A DNA stretch of 64,000 nt from Streptomyces sp. NBC_01485 (GTDB lineage Bacteria > Actinomycetota > Actinomycetes > Streptomycetales > Streptomycetaceae), in assembly GCF_036227125.1 (NCBI RefSeq), contig NZ_CP109435.1, positions 2,108,001 to 2,172,000 on the forward strand, read 5' to 3'. Under the pieces are notes generated by a model, which saw nothing but the letters and a program-made list of their open reading frames with translations, did not search any database and was not told the DNA's origin. Shown piece after piece: positions 50,077 to 57,804 of the stretch. How positions within the stretch are numbered: the first letter of the stretch is position 1; each line of letters starts with the position of its first letter. Both the position numbers and the translations under genes were made by a program.

Positions 50077-50984
50077 ATGGACCATCCGGCGGCTATGGCG
50101 GCGACCTCGGAGCGCTCGTCCTCGGGCAGCGGGCGGCTCGGCGGACGGACCTCGCGGCGGCAGAGTCCAAGGGAGGCAAGAGCCTCCTTGACGACGGTGA
50201 CGTTGTTCGCGGAGCCGTTGGCGGCGCGCAGCTCCTCGAAGCGCCTGATCTGTTCCCACACCTTCATCGCCGCTGGATAGTCCCCTGATCGAAGCGCTTC
50301 GATCATGTTCAGCGAAACGGCCGGGGCGACGTTCACCAGCCCTGAGGTGAAGCCGGTGGCGCCCGCCGAGAAGTAGGAGGGGGCGTACGGCTCGGCGAGG
50401 CCGGCGACCCAGACGAAGCGCTCCAGACCGGCGTCCCGCGCGAAGGCGGCGAAGCGGGCGGCGTCCGGGACGGCGTACTTGACGCCGACGACGTTCGGAC
50501 AGGCGTCGGCGAGTTCGGCGAGGCGCTCGCCGGGCAGTTGCGCGTTGCGGATGTACGGGACGACGCCCAGTTCGGGCACCGCCGCCGCGATCGCCCGGTG
50601 GTAGTCGACCCAGCCGCCCTGGGAGACGTAGGGGTGGACGGGCTGGTGGACCATCACCATCTGCGCGCCCAGCTCACGGGCGTGCCGCGCGGAGGCGACG
50701 GCGGTGGGGACGTCATGCCCGACACCGACGAGGATCGTCGAGCGGTCCCCCGCCTCCTCGATGGTCGACTCCGTGAGCAGGCGGCGCTCCTCGGGGGTGA
50801 GGGCGTAGAACTCGCCGGTGTTGCCGTTCGGGGTGAGGGTGGTGATCCCGCCGTCGAGCAGGCGGCGCAGCAGGGCCCGGTGGGCGGCCCGGTCGATGGT
50901 GCCGTCCTCGGCGAACGGGGTCACCGGGATGGCCACCACGTCGGCCAGGGCCGCACGCTGGGTCTCGAACGCCACGCTGCTCAT
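50073..50984 (-). CDS. DHDPS-family lyase/dehydratase for 2-keto-3-deoxy sugar acids
   Basis: A 303-residue class I aldolase-fold enzyme with VAIPVTPFAEDGTID, the GNTGEFYALTPEER loop, Tyr144 (VVPYIRN) and Schiff-base Lys169 (VVGVKYAVPD). In this context it should act on the product of the coupled IlvD-type dehydratase, either dehydrating 2-keto-3-deoxypentonate to the semialdehyde or cleaving it to pyruvate plus an aldehyde. It is joined by ATGA overlaps to both the dehydratase and the GntR gene. An 18-bp palindrome lies inside its coding region. Confidence 0.85.
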   Translation of the reverse strand: MSSVAFETQRAALADVVAIPVTPFAEDGTIDRAAHRALLRRLLDGGITTLTPNGNTGEFYALTPEERRLLTESTIEEAGDRSTILVGVGHDVPTAVASARHARELGAQMVMVHQPVHPYVSQGGWVDYHRAIAAAVPELGVVPYIRNAQLPGERLAELADACPNVVGVKYAVPDAARFAAFARDAGLERFVWVAGLAEPYAPSYFSAGATGFTSGLVNVAPAVSLNMIEALRSGDYPAAMKVWEQIRRFEELRAANGSANNVTVVKEALASLGLCRREVRPPSRPLPEDERSEVAAIAAGWSI

Positions 50985-51685
50985 TCCTGACCTTCCTGGT
51001 TCGTCGCCTGGTTCGTCGCCCGGTTCACTGCCTGGTTCGCTGCCGGGTCTTCCGCCCGGGGGAACGCCCGCTCGACGAAGGACGCGATGTGGGCGTGCAG
51101 GGCGCGGGCCGCGCCGTCCGCGTCGCCGGCCAGGGCGAGCCGCAGGATCTCGCGGTGCTCGCCGGCCTCCCGTTCCCACGAGGGCGAGGCGGCCCAGGCG
51201 ACGGCGGAGACCAGGGCGGCCTGGTCGCGGACCTCGTCGAGCATCCGGCCGAGCAGCGGGTTGCCGCACGGCAGGTACAGGGCGCGGTGGAACTCCCGGT
51301 TGGCCAGGGACCGTTCGGCGGTGTCGGTCGCCTCGTCGGCGCTGGTCAGCGCGGACCGCGCGGCGTCCAGGGAGGCTCCGCGCCGCACCGCCCGCCGCAG
51401 CGCCTCGGGTTCGAGGAGCAGCCGGACGTCGTAGACCTCGCGCGCCATGTCCGCGTCCACCATGCGCACCGTGACGCCCTTGTACTGGCTCATGACGACC
51501 AGTCCGGTGCCGGCCAGCGTCTTGAGCGCCTCGCGCACCGGGGTCTTGGACACCCCGAACTGTGCGGCGAGTTCGGTCTCGACGAGGGCCTGACCGGGCG
51601 TCAGCCGTCCGGTGAGGATGCGGCGTTTGATCTCCTCCAGCACGTACTGCGTGCGGGAGGGGATCGGCGTGGGCACAGAGGTCAT
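50981..51685 (-). CDS. GntR family regulator, FadR/FCD subgroup
   Basis: A 234-residue regulator with a winged HTH (QYVLEEIKRRILTGRLTPGQALVETELAAQFGVSKTPVREALKTLAGTGLV) and an FCD ligand domain (YDVRLLLEPEALRRAVRR, ANREFHRALYLPCGNPLLGRMLDEVRDQ, EHREILRLALAGDADGAARALHAHI). It heads the operon leading to the DHDPS, dehydratase and transporter genes. Its C-terminus carries an (A/V/T)NQ/NR repeat tail of low complexity. The likely ligand is a sugar acid or its keto-deoxy product. Confidence 0.92.
   Translation of the reverse strand: MTSVPTPIPSRTQYVLEEIKRRILTGRLTPGQALVETELAAQFGVSKTPVREALKTLAGTGLVVMSQYKGVTVRMVDADMAREVYDVRLLLEPEALRRAVRRGASLDAARSALTSADEATDTAERSLANREFHRALYLPCGNPLLGRMLDEVRDQAALVSAVAWAASPSWEREAGEHREILRLALAGDADGAARALHAHIASFVERAFPRAEDPAANQAVNRATNQATNQEGQE
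50997..51044 (-). repeat. Four 12-bp repeats at the 3' end of the GntR gene
   Basis: TGGTTCGTCGCC and variants repeat every 12 bp at 50997, 51009, 51021 and 51033. They encode the NQAx/NRAx tail of the regulator in frame. Confidence 0.75.
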
Positions 51686-51745
51686 GCGCGCCTCTCGGAT
51701 CTCGAATCTCGGGATCAGATCTCACATATCGCGTCTCATATATGA

Positions 51746-51830
51746 CGTACGAAGTACGACGCGTTGAAGGTAGGAGCGCCCCTGCGTTTCGTCAATGCTT
51801 CTGACAAAGGACGTCGAAGACGTGTCAGAA
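51746..51830 (-). promoter_or_regulatory. Promoter and operators of the GntR operon
   Basis: On the minus strand TTGACG (51790-51795) and TACCTT (51767-51772) are a -35/-10 pair with 17-bp spacing. CGTAC-GAA-GTACG (51746-51758) just downstream fits a GntR/FadR-type site and could give autorepression. Upstream, TTCTGACA and TGTCAGAA (51799-51806, 51823-51830) are perfect arms 16 bp apart, in an activator-like position. Confidence 0.55.
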
Positions 51831-51844
51831 AGGGTTGATCGAGG

Positions 51845-51904
51845 GGGAGTTGGCTCAGTGGGGGATGGTTCCGAGGGAGTTGGCTCAGAGGGGGATGGTC
51901 TCGC
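51845..51904. repeat. 30-bp tandem duplication across the stop of the MBL-fold gene
   Basis: GGGAGTTGGCTCAG...GGGGGATGG occurs at 51845-51874 and again at 51875-51904. The second copy contains the stop codon of the minus-strand gene; the first repeats it downstream, giving a duplicated gene tail. Confidence 0.75.
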
Positions 51905-52646
51905 CCTCGCGGGCGGTGCGGGTGGGGCCGTCGAAGGCGAGGGCGGCCCGGGCGGTCGCGGCCTCCCGGGTCAGGGTGGGCCCGACGTGGGTGATGTACA
52001 GCTCCCGCACCCCCGCCTTGCGGGCGGCCGCGCCGGCGTCCTCCGGCGTGAGATGGACCTGCGGGTTGTGTTCGCCTTCGTCATGCCGGTCGAGGTCCGC
52101 CTCGCACAGGAACAGGTCGGCCCCGGAGGCGAGTTCGGTGAGCGCGTCGCACGGCCCGCTGTCCCCGGAGTAGGCGAAGACGCTCCCCTGGCACTCGGCG
52201 CGCAGCCCGTACGCCTCGGTGCCGTGCGCCACCCGGCGCGAGGTGAGGCGCACGTTCCAGTGCCGTACGGTGTGCCCGTCGAACAGGGCCCGGAAGTCGA
52301 AGACGCCGGTCAGGAACCGTACGTCCGGCCGGCCGAAGAAGCCCGCCAGGCGCCGGGCGCAGTCGATCGGCGCGTACACCGGGATCGGGGCCGGCGGGGT
52401 CATCCCGCCGTGGACGAGCGCGTAGGCGGCGGCGAGGAGATCGGCGCTGTGGTCGGCGTGGAGGTGGGAGATCCAGATCGCCGTGAGCCGGTCCGGATCC
52501 GTGTGCCTGCGCAACTCTGCGAACGTCCCGAACCCCGCGTCCACCCAGACCTCCGCCCCCGCGCCGCGCAGCAGATAGCCGGAGCAGGGGCGGCCCGGCC
52601 CCGGGTGCGGAGAGGCGGTGCCGAGGATGGTGAGGCTGAGGGGCAT
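51885..52646 (-). CDS. MBL-fold metallo-hydrolase (RNase Z-like)
   Basis: A 253-residue metallo-beta-lactamase-fold protein. The zinc motif is IWISHLHADHSADLL, later ligands are SGDSGPCDALTELASGADLFLCEADL and LYITHVGPTL. It lacks the RNase Z flexible arm, so tRNA processing is unlikely; these proteins are usually annotated as hydrolases of unknown substrate. No strong ribosome site precedes the ATG. It lies just upstream of the GntR operon promoter on the same strand, but without clear coupling. Confidence 0.87.
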   Translation of the reverse strand: MPLSLTILGTASPHPGPGRPCSGYLLRGAGAEVWVDAGFGTFAELRRHTDPDRLTAIWISHLHADHSADLLAAAYALVHGGMTPPAPIPVYAPIDCARRLAGFFGRPDVRFLTGVFDFRALFDGHTVRHWNVRLTSRRVAHGTEAYGLRAECQGSVFAYSGDSGPCDALTELASGADLFLCEADLDRHDEGEHNPQVHLTPEDAGAAARKAGVRELYITHVGPTLTREAATARAALAFDGPTRTAREGETIPL

Positions 52647-52755
52647 GGTGGGGAGCGTACGTTTCGGTTCCGCCGGGCGTGCCGTGACTACGTGCGTCTA
52701 CGGCAACCGCAGGAGGCCGTCTACGCCCGGCCGCCTGTGTGGCCCGGCGGGTCGG

Positions 52756-53349
52756 CTACGGCGTCCACCCCGGGTCGCGGCCGCTCAGTCCGACCGTACG
52801 GTCGAGCAGCGGGGCGGCTTCGGGGACGGGCACGACGGGGCCGAAGATGCCGCCCCCGTCGTCCCCCTCGTCGGCGGCGGCCCGCAGGAACGTGTGCGAG
52901 GCCCGCAGCGCGGCCGGGTCGGGGGCGTACTCCTGCCCGGTGGCCCGCGCCAGGTCCCAGCCGTGGATGACGAGCTCGTCGGCGGCGACGGAGCCCGCGA
53001 CCGCGCCGGGCAGGTCGACGCCGCCCGCGCGGGTCATGCCGGTCCAGGCGGCCGGGTCGCGCCAGGCGTCGGCCAGTTCGTCGAGCGCCTTGGGCAGTGC
53101 CTCGCGCCAGTCGGGGCCGATGTCCGGGGTGGCGGTGCCCGGAGGGGTGGCGGTCGTGGGGCCCAGGTCCTTGCGGGCGGCGTCGCGGAAGGCGACGGCG
53201 AGGCCGGTCAGGTGCCCGACCAGGTTGCGGACCGCGTAGTCCGGGCAGGGCGTACCGTCCGCGAGCTGCTCGTCGCGCACGCCCTCCGCGAGGCGCGCGA
53301 TGATCCGGGCCTGGGGTCCGAGGTCGAAGGTCGTCATCGTGTCGGTCAT
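52756..53349 (-). CDS. TIGR03086-type mycothiol-related metal-binding protein
   Basis: A 197-residue helical protein of the DinB/mycothiol-maleylpyruvate isomerase group. It shows LADGTPCPDYAVRNLVGHLTGLAVAFRDAA with a conserved His, WREALPKALDELADAWRDPAAWTG and the ADELVIHGWDLARATGQEY motif with a second His. These proteins use mycothiol as cofactor or detoxify with it, usually with unknown substrate. ATG at 53349 is chosen; 53337 is equally possible. No ribosome site stands out. Confidence 0.85.
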   Translation of the reverse strand: MTDTMTTFDLGPQARIIARLAEGVRDEQLADGTPCPDYAVRNLVGHLTGLAVAFRDAARKDLGPTTATPPGTATPDIGPDWREALPKALDELADAWRDPAAWTGMTRAGGVDLPGAVAGSVAADELVIHGWDLARATGQEYAPDPAALRASHTFLRAAADEGDDGGGIFGPVVPVPEAAPLLDRTVGLSGRDPGWTP

Positions 53350-53479
53350 ACGGGGTAGACCGCCCGCACACCGAAAACTCATCGCACCCCGGCCTCGACC
53401 TGTACGCCCGGCGGGGCCCGTACCGAGCCCGTACCACCGCGTGCCCCGGCCCGAACAGCGGGATTCCCGGCGGGGGCCC

Positions 53480-54652
53480 TCAGCCGGCGGCCAGTGCCCC
53501 GCGTACGGCCTCCAGGTCGGCGTCCGACGCCAGCCCGGCGTGATACAGCCGCAGTTCCGTCGCCCCGAGTTCCCGCGCCCGCGCCGCGTCGGCCGCGAGG
53601 GTGCCCGGGCTGCCGCCCATGCCGGAGACGACGCCGAAGTTGGCCGCGACGACCGCGCCCGCGCGGCTCTGTTCGGCGAAGGGCGTCAGCAGGCCGGGTC
53701 CGCCCGCGCAGGGCACGACGACACCGTCCGCGACGGACAGGATGTGCGCGGGGTCGACGCCCGCGTTGGCGCCCACGTGGTACGTCACGGGGTCGGCGTG
53801 CAGCAGGATCTGGAAGCCGTCGGGCGCGGCGTCGCGCACCGCCCGGACCGCCGTCTCCTGAAGGGTGCGGGCCCGCTCGTCGCGCCACGCGCGCGTGGCC
53901 GCCGCCGTCTCCTCCCCGAGCAGCTTCTCGACCCCCGCCCAGCCCCCGTCGTCCGGCGCCCCCTGCCACAGCGGCTCCAGCGCGTCCCGTACGGCGGCGG
54001 CGAGCGCGTCGGCGTCCAGGCCCTGGGCGCCGTAGCCGGCCCGGCAGGTGGGGCAGAAGCAGAGCGCCATCAGGTAGAGGCCGGCGTCCCCGAGGCCGAT
54101 GCCGCCGGTCTTGTCGTGGGCGTGCAGGTGCTGGAGGCCGTACCAGCCGAGGGACTCCAGTTCGGTGCCGCTCGCGCCGGGGCGTACGGCGGCCTCGGCG
54201 GCGAGTTCGACGAGGTACGCGCGCGTGGCGGGCTGCGCGATGCACGGCGCCCATGGGTAGCGATCGCCGTAGGCGTTGACGACCGAGGTGTCCGGATGGT
54301 CGGCGCCCAGGCGGGAGTTGTGCGCGAGGACCACCCAGGTGTGCACGTCGAGACCGGCCCGCGCGAGCGCGTCGGCGGCCTCCCCGTAGGCGTCGCCGGG
54401 GGCCCAGTCGCCGGCCGGGTACGGGCGCAGGGCGCGGCCCTTCCAACGGGCGCCCTCCGGGTCCGTGGGGTACAGCACGGCCGCGTGCTCGGCGGTGACG
54501 ATGCGGTGGCGCGGGTGGCGCGGGGTGAGCGCGCGGGTGGAGTGGTAGGCGGCGGCGAGGGTCGCCTGCCGCACGCCGAGCGCGGCGATACGGGCCGGGG
54601 CCCCGGGATCGCCGACGACGTCCCAGGGGTAGACGAATGTCGACGCCTTCAC
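53480..54652 (-). CDS. Unrecognised cytoplasmic TIM-barrel-like protein coupled to KdgD
   Basis: A 390-residue protein I cannot assign to a named family. It has no signal peptide or membrane segment. FVYPWDVVGDPGAPARIAALGVRQATLAAAYHSTRALTP suggests a (beta/alpha)8 start; YGLQHLHAHDK, LCFCPTCRAGYG (Cys198, 200, 203) and FQILLHADPVTYHVGANAGVDP follow. Cysteine motifs of the CxCxxC kind recall uncharacterised glycoside hydrolases with a FCxxCxxGF loop. Its GTG shares one base with the KdgD stop (TAGTG), so it is translated with KdgD and likely serves uronate or aldarate breakdown. Metal or sugar binding is inference. Confidence 0.7.
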   Translation of the reverse strand: MKASTFVYPWDVVGDPGAPARIAALGVRQATLAAAYHSTRALTPRHPRHRIVTAEHAAVLYPTDPEGARWKGRALRPYPAGDWAPGDAYGEAADALARAGLDVHTWVVLAHNSRLGADHPDTSVVNAYGDRYPWAPCIAQPATRAYLVELAAEAAVRPGASGTELESLGWYGLQHLHAHDKTGGIGLGDAGLYLMALCFCPTCRAGYGAQGLDADALAAAVRDALEPLWQGAPDDGGWAGVEKLLGEETAAATRAWRDERARTLQETAVRAVRDAAPDGFQILLHADPVTYHVGANAGVDPAHILSVADGVVVPCAGGPGLLTPFAEQSRAGAVVAANFGVVSGMGGSPGTLAADAARARELGATELRLYHAGLASDADLEAVRGALAAG

Positions 54653-55602
54653 TACTTGGCCTCCTCTTCCAGCACCAGCAGCGCGTAGCCGCGTTCGATC
54701 ACCAGGGCGAGTTGCTTGACATGATCCTCGCTCGGTTCGTGCAGCGGCGGGCGGACCTCCCCGACGTCGAGCCCGCGCAGCCGGACGCCGGCCTTGACGA
54801 GGGAGACGGCGTAACCGCGGCCAAGCGCGCGTAGTTCGACGAACGGCCGGTAGAAGCCGTCGAGCAGGCGGTGGGCGGTGGTGTCGTCGCCGGTGGTGAG
54901 CGCCCGGTGGAAGGCGAGGGCGAGTTCGGGGGCGAAGCAGAACACGGCCGAGGAGTAGAGGGTGACGCCGAGGGCCCGGTAGGCGAGCTGGGTCTGTTCG
55001 GCGGTCGGCAGGCCGTTGAAGTAGAGGAAGTCGCCGGGGACCTCGGTGCGGACGGCGCTGACGATCCGCTGCATGAGGTCGAGGTCGCCGAGGCCGTCCT
55101 TGAGGCCGATGACGCCCTCGGTGCGGGCGAGCCGTACGACCGTCTCCGGGGTGAAGACGGCGTTGTCGCGCTGGTAGACGATCACGGGGAGCGCGGTCGC
55201 GGCCGCGACCTCCCGGTAGTGGCGCAGCAGGCCCTCCTGGGCGGCGACGACGAGGTAGGGCGGCAGGGCGAGCAGACCGTCCGCCCCGGCCGCCTCCGCC
55301 AGCTTCGCGTAGCGCACGGCGAGCGCGGTCCCGTAGCCCGCGCCGGCGACGACCGGCACCCGCCCGCCGGTCTCCTCGACGGCCGCCCGTACGCAGGCCT
55401 CGAACTCCTCCGGCGTGAGCGCGTGGAACTCCCCCGTGCCGCAGCAGGCGAAGACGGCCGCGGCGCCGGCCTCCACCCCGCGGCGGACGTGCGCGCGGTA
55501 GACGTCGAGGTCGACGGCGCCGTCGGGGCCGTAGGCGGTGACGGGGAAGAACAGCGGTCCGCTGGGGATACCGAGCCGGGCGGCGAGAGGGGCTGGCGTC
55601 AC
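54652..55602 (-). CDS. kdgD: 5-dehydro-4-deoxyglucarate dehydratase KdgD
   Basis: A 316-residue DHDPS-superfamily enzyme. It decarboxylates and dehydrates 5-keto-4-deoxyglucarate to 2-oxoglutarate semialdehyde. FFPVTAYGPDGAVDLDVYRAHVRRGVEAGAAAVFACCGTGEFHALTPEEFEACV, Tyr143 (IVYQRDN) and Schiff-base Lys168 (GVIGLKDGLGDLDLM) match KdgD closely. The GTG at 55602 has AAGGGAGA upstream. It is divergent from uronate dehydrogenase, as in galacturonate pathways of other bacteria, and coupled to the unknown gene downstream. Confidence 0.9.
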   Translation of the reverse strand: MTPAPLAARLGIPSGPLFFPVTAYGPDGAVDLDVYRAHVRRGVEAGAAAVFACCGTGEFHALTPEEFEACVRAAVEETGGRVPVVAGAGYGTALAVRYAKLAEAAGADGLLALPPYLVVAAQEGLLRHYREVAAATALPVIVYQRDNAVFTPETVVRLARTEGVIGLKDGLGDLDLMQRIVSAVRTEVPGDFLYFNGLPTAEQTQLAYRALGVTLYSSAVFCFAPELALAFHRALTTGDDTTAHRLLDGFYRPFVELRALGRGYAVSLVKAGVRLRGLDVGEVRPPLHEPSEDHVKQLALVIERGYALLVLEEEAK

Positions 55603-55632
55603 GGGCTCTCCCTTGAACTGACGCGTACGTTC

Positions 55633-55695
55633 TTCTGACCCACGTCCACATTTCTGAACAGGCCCACCCTAAAGAGCCGCCTTATGTCGGGTCAA
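55633..55695 (-). promoter_or_regulatory. kdgD promoter with TTCTGA repeats
   Basis: TTGACC (55690-55695) and TAGGGT (55666-55671) form a -35/-10 pair 18 bp apart on the minus strand. Downstream of the expected start, TTCTGAC (plus strand, 55633-55639) and TTCTGAACA (55652-55660) are 19 bp apart. The same TTCTGAC word makes the inverted repeat at the GntR promoter, so one regulator could control both operons. Confidence 0.5.
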
Positions 55696-55744
55696 GCAGG
55701 CAAATGACCAAGAGGGCAGCGGATTTCCCAGGTCCGCGCCACAC

Positions 55745-55804
55745 TTGACGGGTACAGCGAGGGATCCATAACTTGTCCACGCATGTGAATGCCGACCACA
55801 CATG
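55745..55804 (+). promoter_or_regulatory. Uronate dehydrogenase promoter and inverted repeat
   Basis: TTGACG (55745-55750) and CATAAC (55767-55772) are spaced 16 bp. CATGTG (55782-55787) and CACATG (55799-55804) are inverted around 11 bp just before the ribosome site, a position suited to repression. Confidence 0.5.
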
Positions 55805-55830
55805 AGGCCGCCGACCCAAGGAGACCGAGG

Positions 55831-56655
55831 ATGCCCGCTCCCCGCACCGTTCTGCTCACCGGCGCCGCCGGCGGGCTCGGCACCCTGATGCGGGAGCTGC
55901 TGCCGACATACGGCTACGAGCTGCGCCTGCTCGACCTGCGCCCGATCGAGGGCGAGCCGGAGGCGATCGTCGCGGACCTGGCCGACAAGGCGGCGGTCCG
56001 GGAGGCCGTGCGGGGCGTCGACGCGGTCCTCCACCTCGCGGGCATCTCCCTGGAAGCCCCCTTCGAGAAAATCCTCGAGGCGAACATCGAGGGCACCTAC
56101 CACCTGTACGAGGCCGCCCGTGAGGAGGGCGTCGGCCGGATCGTCTTCGCCTCCTCCAACCACGCGGTCGGCTACGCCCCCCGCCCCCGGGGCGACGCGC
56201 CTCTGGACGCGGCCGACCTCATCCCGGTCGACGTCCCGCACCGCCCGGACACCTTCTACGGCCTGTCCAAGGCCTTCGGCGAGGATCTCGCCCAGCTCTA
56301 CTGGGACCGGCACGGCCTGGAGACGGTGTCGGTGCGCATCGGCTCCTGCTTCGCCGAGCCGACCAGCGTGCGCATGCTGTCGCTGTGGATGAGCCCGGCC
56401 GACGGCGCCCGCCTCTTCCACGCGGCGCTGACCGCCCCGGGCGTCGGCCACACCGTCGTCTACGGCTCCTCCGCCAACACCCGCCTGTGGTGGGACCTCG
56501 GCTCCGCGCGGGCGCTCGGTTACGAGCCGCAGGACGACTCCGAGCCGTACGCCGAGAAGCTGATCGCCGAGCAGGGCGAACTGGACCCGGAGAACATCGC
56601 CCACGCCCACCTGGGCGGCCACTTCGTCAACGACCCGCCGATCTGGCCGTACTGA
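55831..56655 (+). CDS. udh: Uronate dehydrogenase (extended SDR)
   Basis: A 274-residue short-chain dehydrogenase that oxidises D-galacturonate or D-glucuronate at C1 with NAD+ to the aldarolactone. The NAD site is GAAGGLGTLM (11-20), the SSNHAVG stretch at 108-114 is a hallmark of uronate dehydrogenases, and the catalytic pair is Tyr143/Lys147 (TFYGLSKAFGE). ATG at 55831 has AAGGAGACCGAGG upstream. It is divergent from kdgD. The 288 bp after it show no gene. Confidence 0.9.
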   Translation: MPAPRTVLLTGAAGGLGTLMRELLPTYGYELRLLDLRPIEGEPEAIVADLADKAAVREAVRGVDAVLHLAGISLEAPFEKILEANIEGTYHLYEAAREEGVGRIVFASSNHAVGYAPRPRGDAPLDAADLIPVDVPHRPDTFYGLSKAFGEDLAQLYWDRHGLETVSVRIGSCFAEPTSVRMLSLWMSPADGARLFHAALTAPGVGHTVVYGSSANTRLWWDLGSARALGYEPQDDSEPYAEKLIAEQGELDPENIAHAHLGGHFVNDPPIWPY

Positions 56656-56943
56656 CCCTCCCTCACGGTCCTTTCGGGACACGGGCGGGCACCGAACGGG
56701 CCCGCCCGCCGCCGCATCCGGGCATCCGCGCTGCCCGAACCCACCCGCCTCCCGGCTCCACCGCAGGTCCGAGGCGGGCGGCCGGTTCGGGAAACGGGCC
56801 GAGACGGGCACCAACAGGCCCGCGACAGGCCTGTTCAGTGCCGCGCACCCGCTGTAGAACTTCCCCCGTGGACCCCACCGGGCGACGCCGGGCCCGAACG
56901 GGCAGGGCGAACGGGCAGGACAGCGGAAGAGCGAGGTGACGGC

Positions 56944-57714
56944 ATGACCCCGAGGACGGCGGAGGACCGGCAGCGCGCGATCGTGCGCACCGCACGCGCC
57001 ACCGGCTCGGTCGACGTCGCCGCGCTCGCCGTCGAACTGGGCGTGGCCAGGGAGACCGTACGGCGGGATCTGCGCACCCTGGAGGACCACGGGCTGGTAC
57101 GCCGTACGCACGGCGGCGCCTATCCCGTGGAGAGCGCCGGCTTCGAGACCACGCTGGCCTTCCGCGCCACCAGCCACGTCCCCGAGAAGCGCCGGATCGC
57201 GGCCGCGGCGGCCAGGCTGCTCGGGGACGCCGAGACCGTCTTCGTCGACGAGGGCTTCACCCCGCAGCTCATCGCCGGGGCGCTGCCCAGGGACCGGCCG
57301 CTGACCGTGGTCACCGCGTCCCTGCCGGTCGCGGGCGCGCTCGCCGAGGCCGAGAACATGTCGGTGCTGCTGCTCGGCGGCCGGGTCCGCTCCGGCACGC
57401 TGGCCACCGTCGACCACTGGACGACGAAGATGCTGGCCGGCTTCGTCGTCGACCTCGCCTACCTCGGCGCCAACGGCATCTCCCGCGAGCACGGCCTGAC
57501 CACCCCGGACCCGGCCGTCGGCGAGGTCAAGGCGCAGGCCGTGCGGGCGGCGCGCCGCGTGGTGTTCGCGGGCGTGCACACCAAGTTCGGCGCGGTCGGC
57601 TTCTGCCGGTTCGCCGAGGTGGGCGTGCTGGAGACGATCGTGACGAGCACCCTGCTTCCGACGGCCGAGGCCCATCGGTACTCACTGCTGGGACCACAGA
57701 TCATCAGGGTTTGA
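56944..57714 (+). CDS. DeoR/GlpR-family repressor
   Basis: A 256-residue regulator with a DeoR HTH (RQRAIVRTARATGSVDVAALAVELGVARETVRRDLRTLEDHGLVRRTHGGAY) and a DeoRC sugar-phosphate domain (FVDEGFTPQLIAGALPRDRPLTVVTASLPVAGAL, LLLGGRVRSGTLATV, DLAYLGANGIS, VVFAGVHTKFG). It begins the plus-strand polyol transport cluster and probably represses it until a phosphorylated sugar or polyol is present. GAGGTGACGGC precedes the ATG. Confidence 0.92.
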   Translation: MTPRTAEDRQRAIVRTARATGSVDVAALAVELGVARETVRRDLRTLEDHGLVRRTHGGAYPVESAGFETTLAFRATSHVPEKRRIAAAAARLLGDAETVFVDEGFTPQLIAGALPRDRPLTVVTASLPVAGALAEAENMSVLLLGGRVRSGTLATVDHWTTKMLAGFVVDLAYLGANGISREHGLTTPDPAVGEVKAQAVRAARRVVFAGVHTKFGAVGFCRFAEVGVLETIVTSTLLPTAEAHRYSLLGPQIIRV

Positions 57715-57804
57715 AAAACCAACTCACCCACCATGGGGCACCTCCATACGGCACCCCCATGCCCCACCACGCGCGATACGTCCCTCTATGTCCAGGAGCG
57801 ATCC

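Noticed and set aside
51885..52646. True RNase Z
   Set aside because: The exosite/flexible arm is missing and the context is not tRNA processing.
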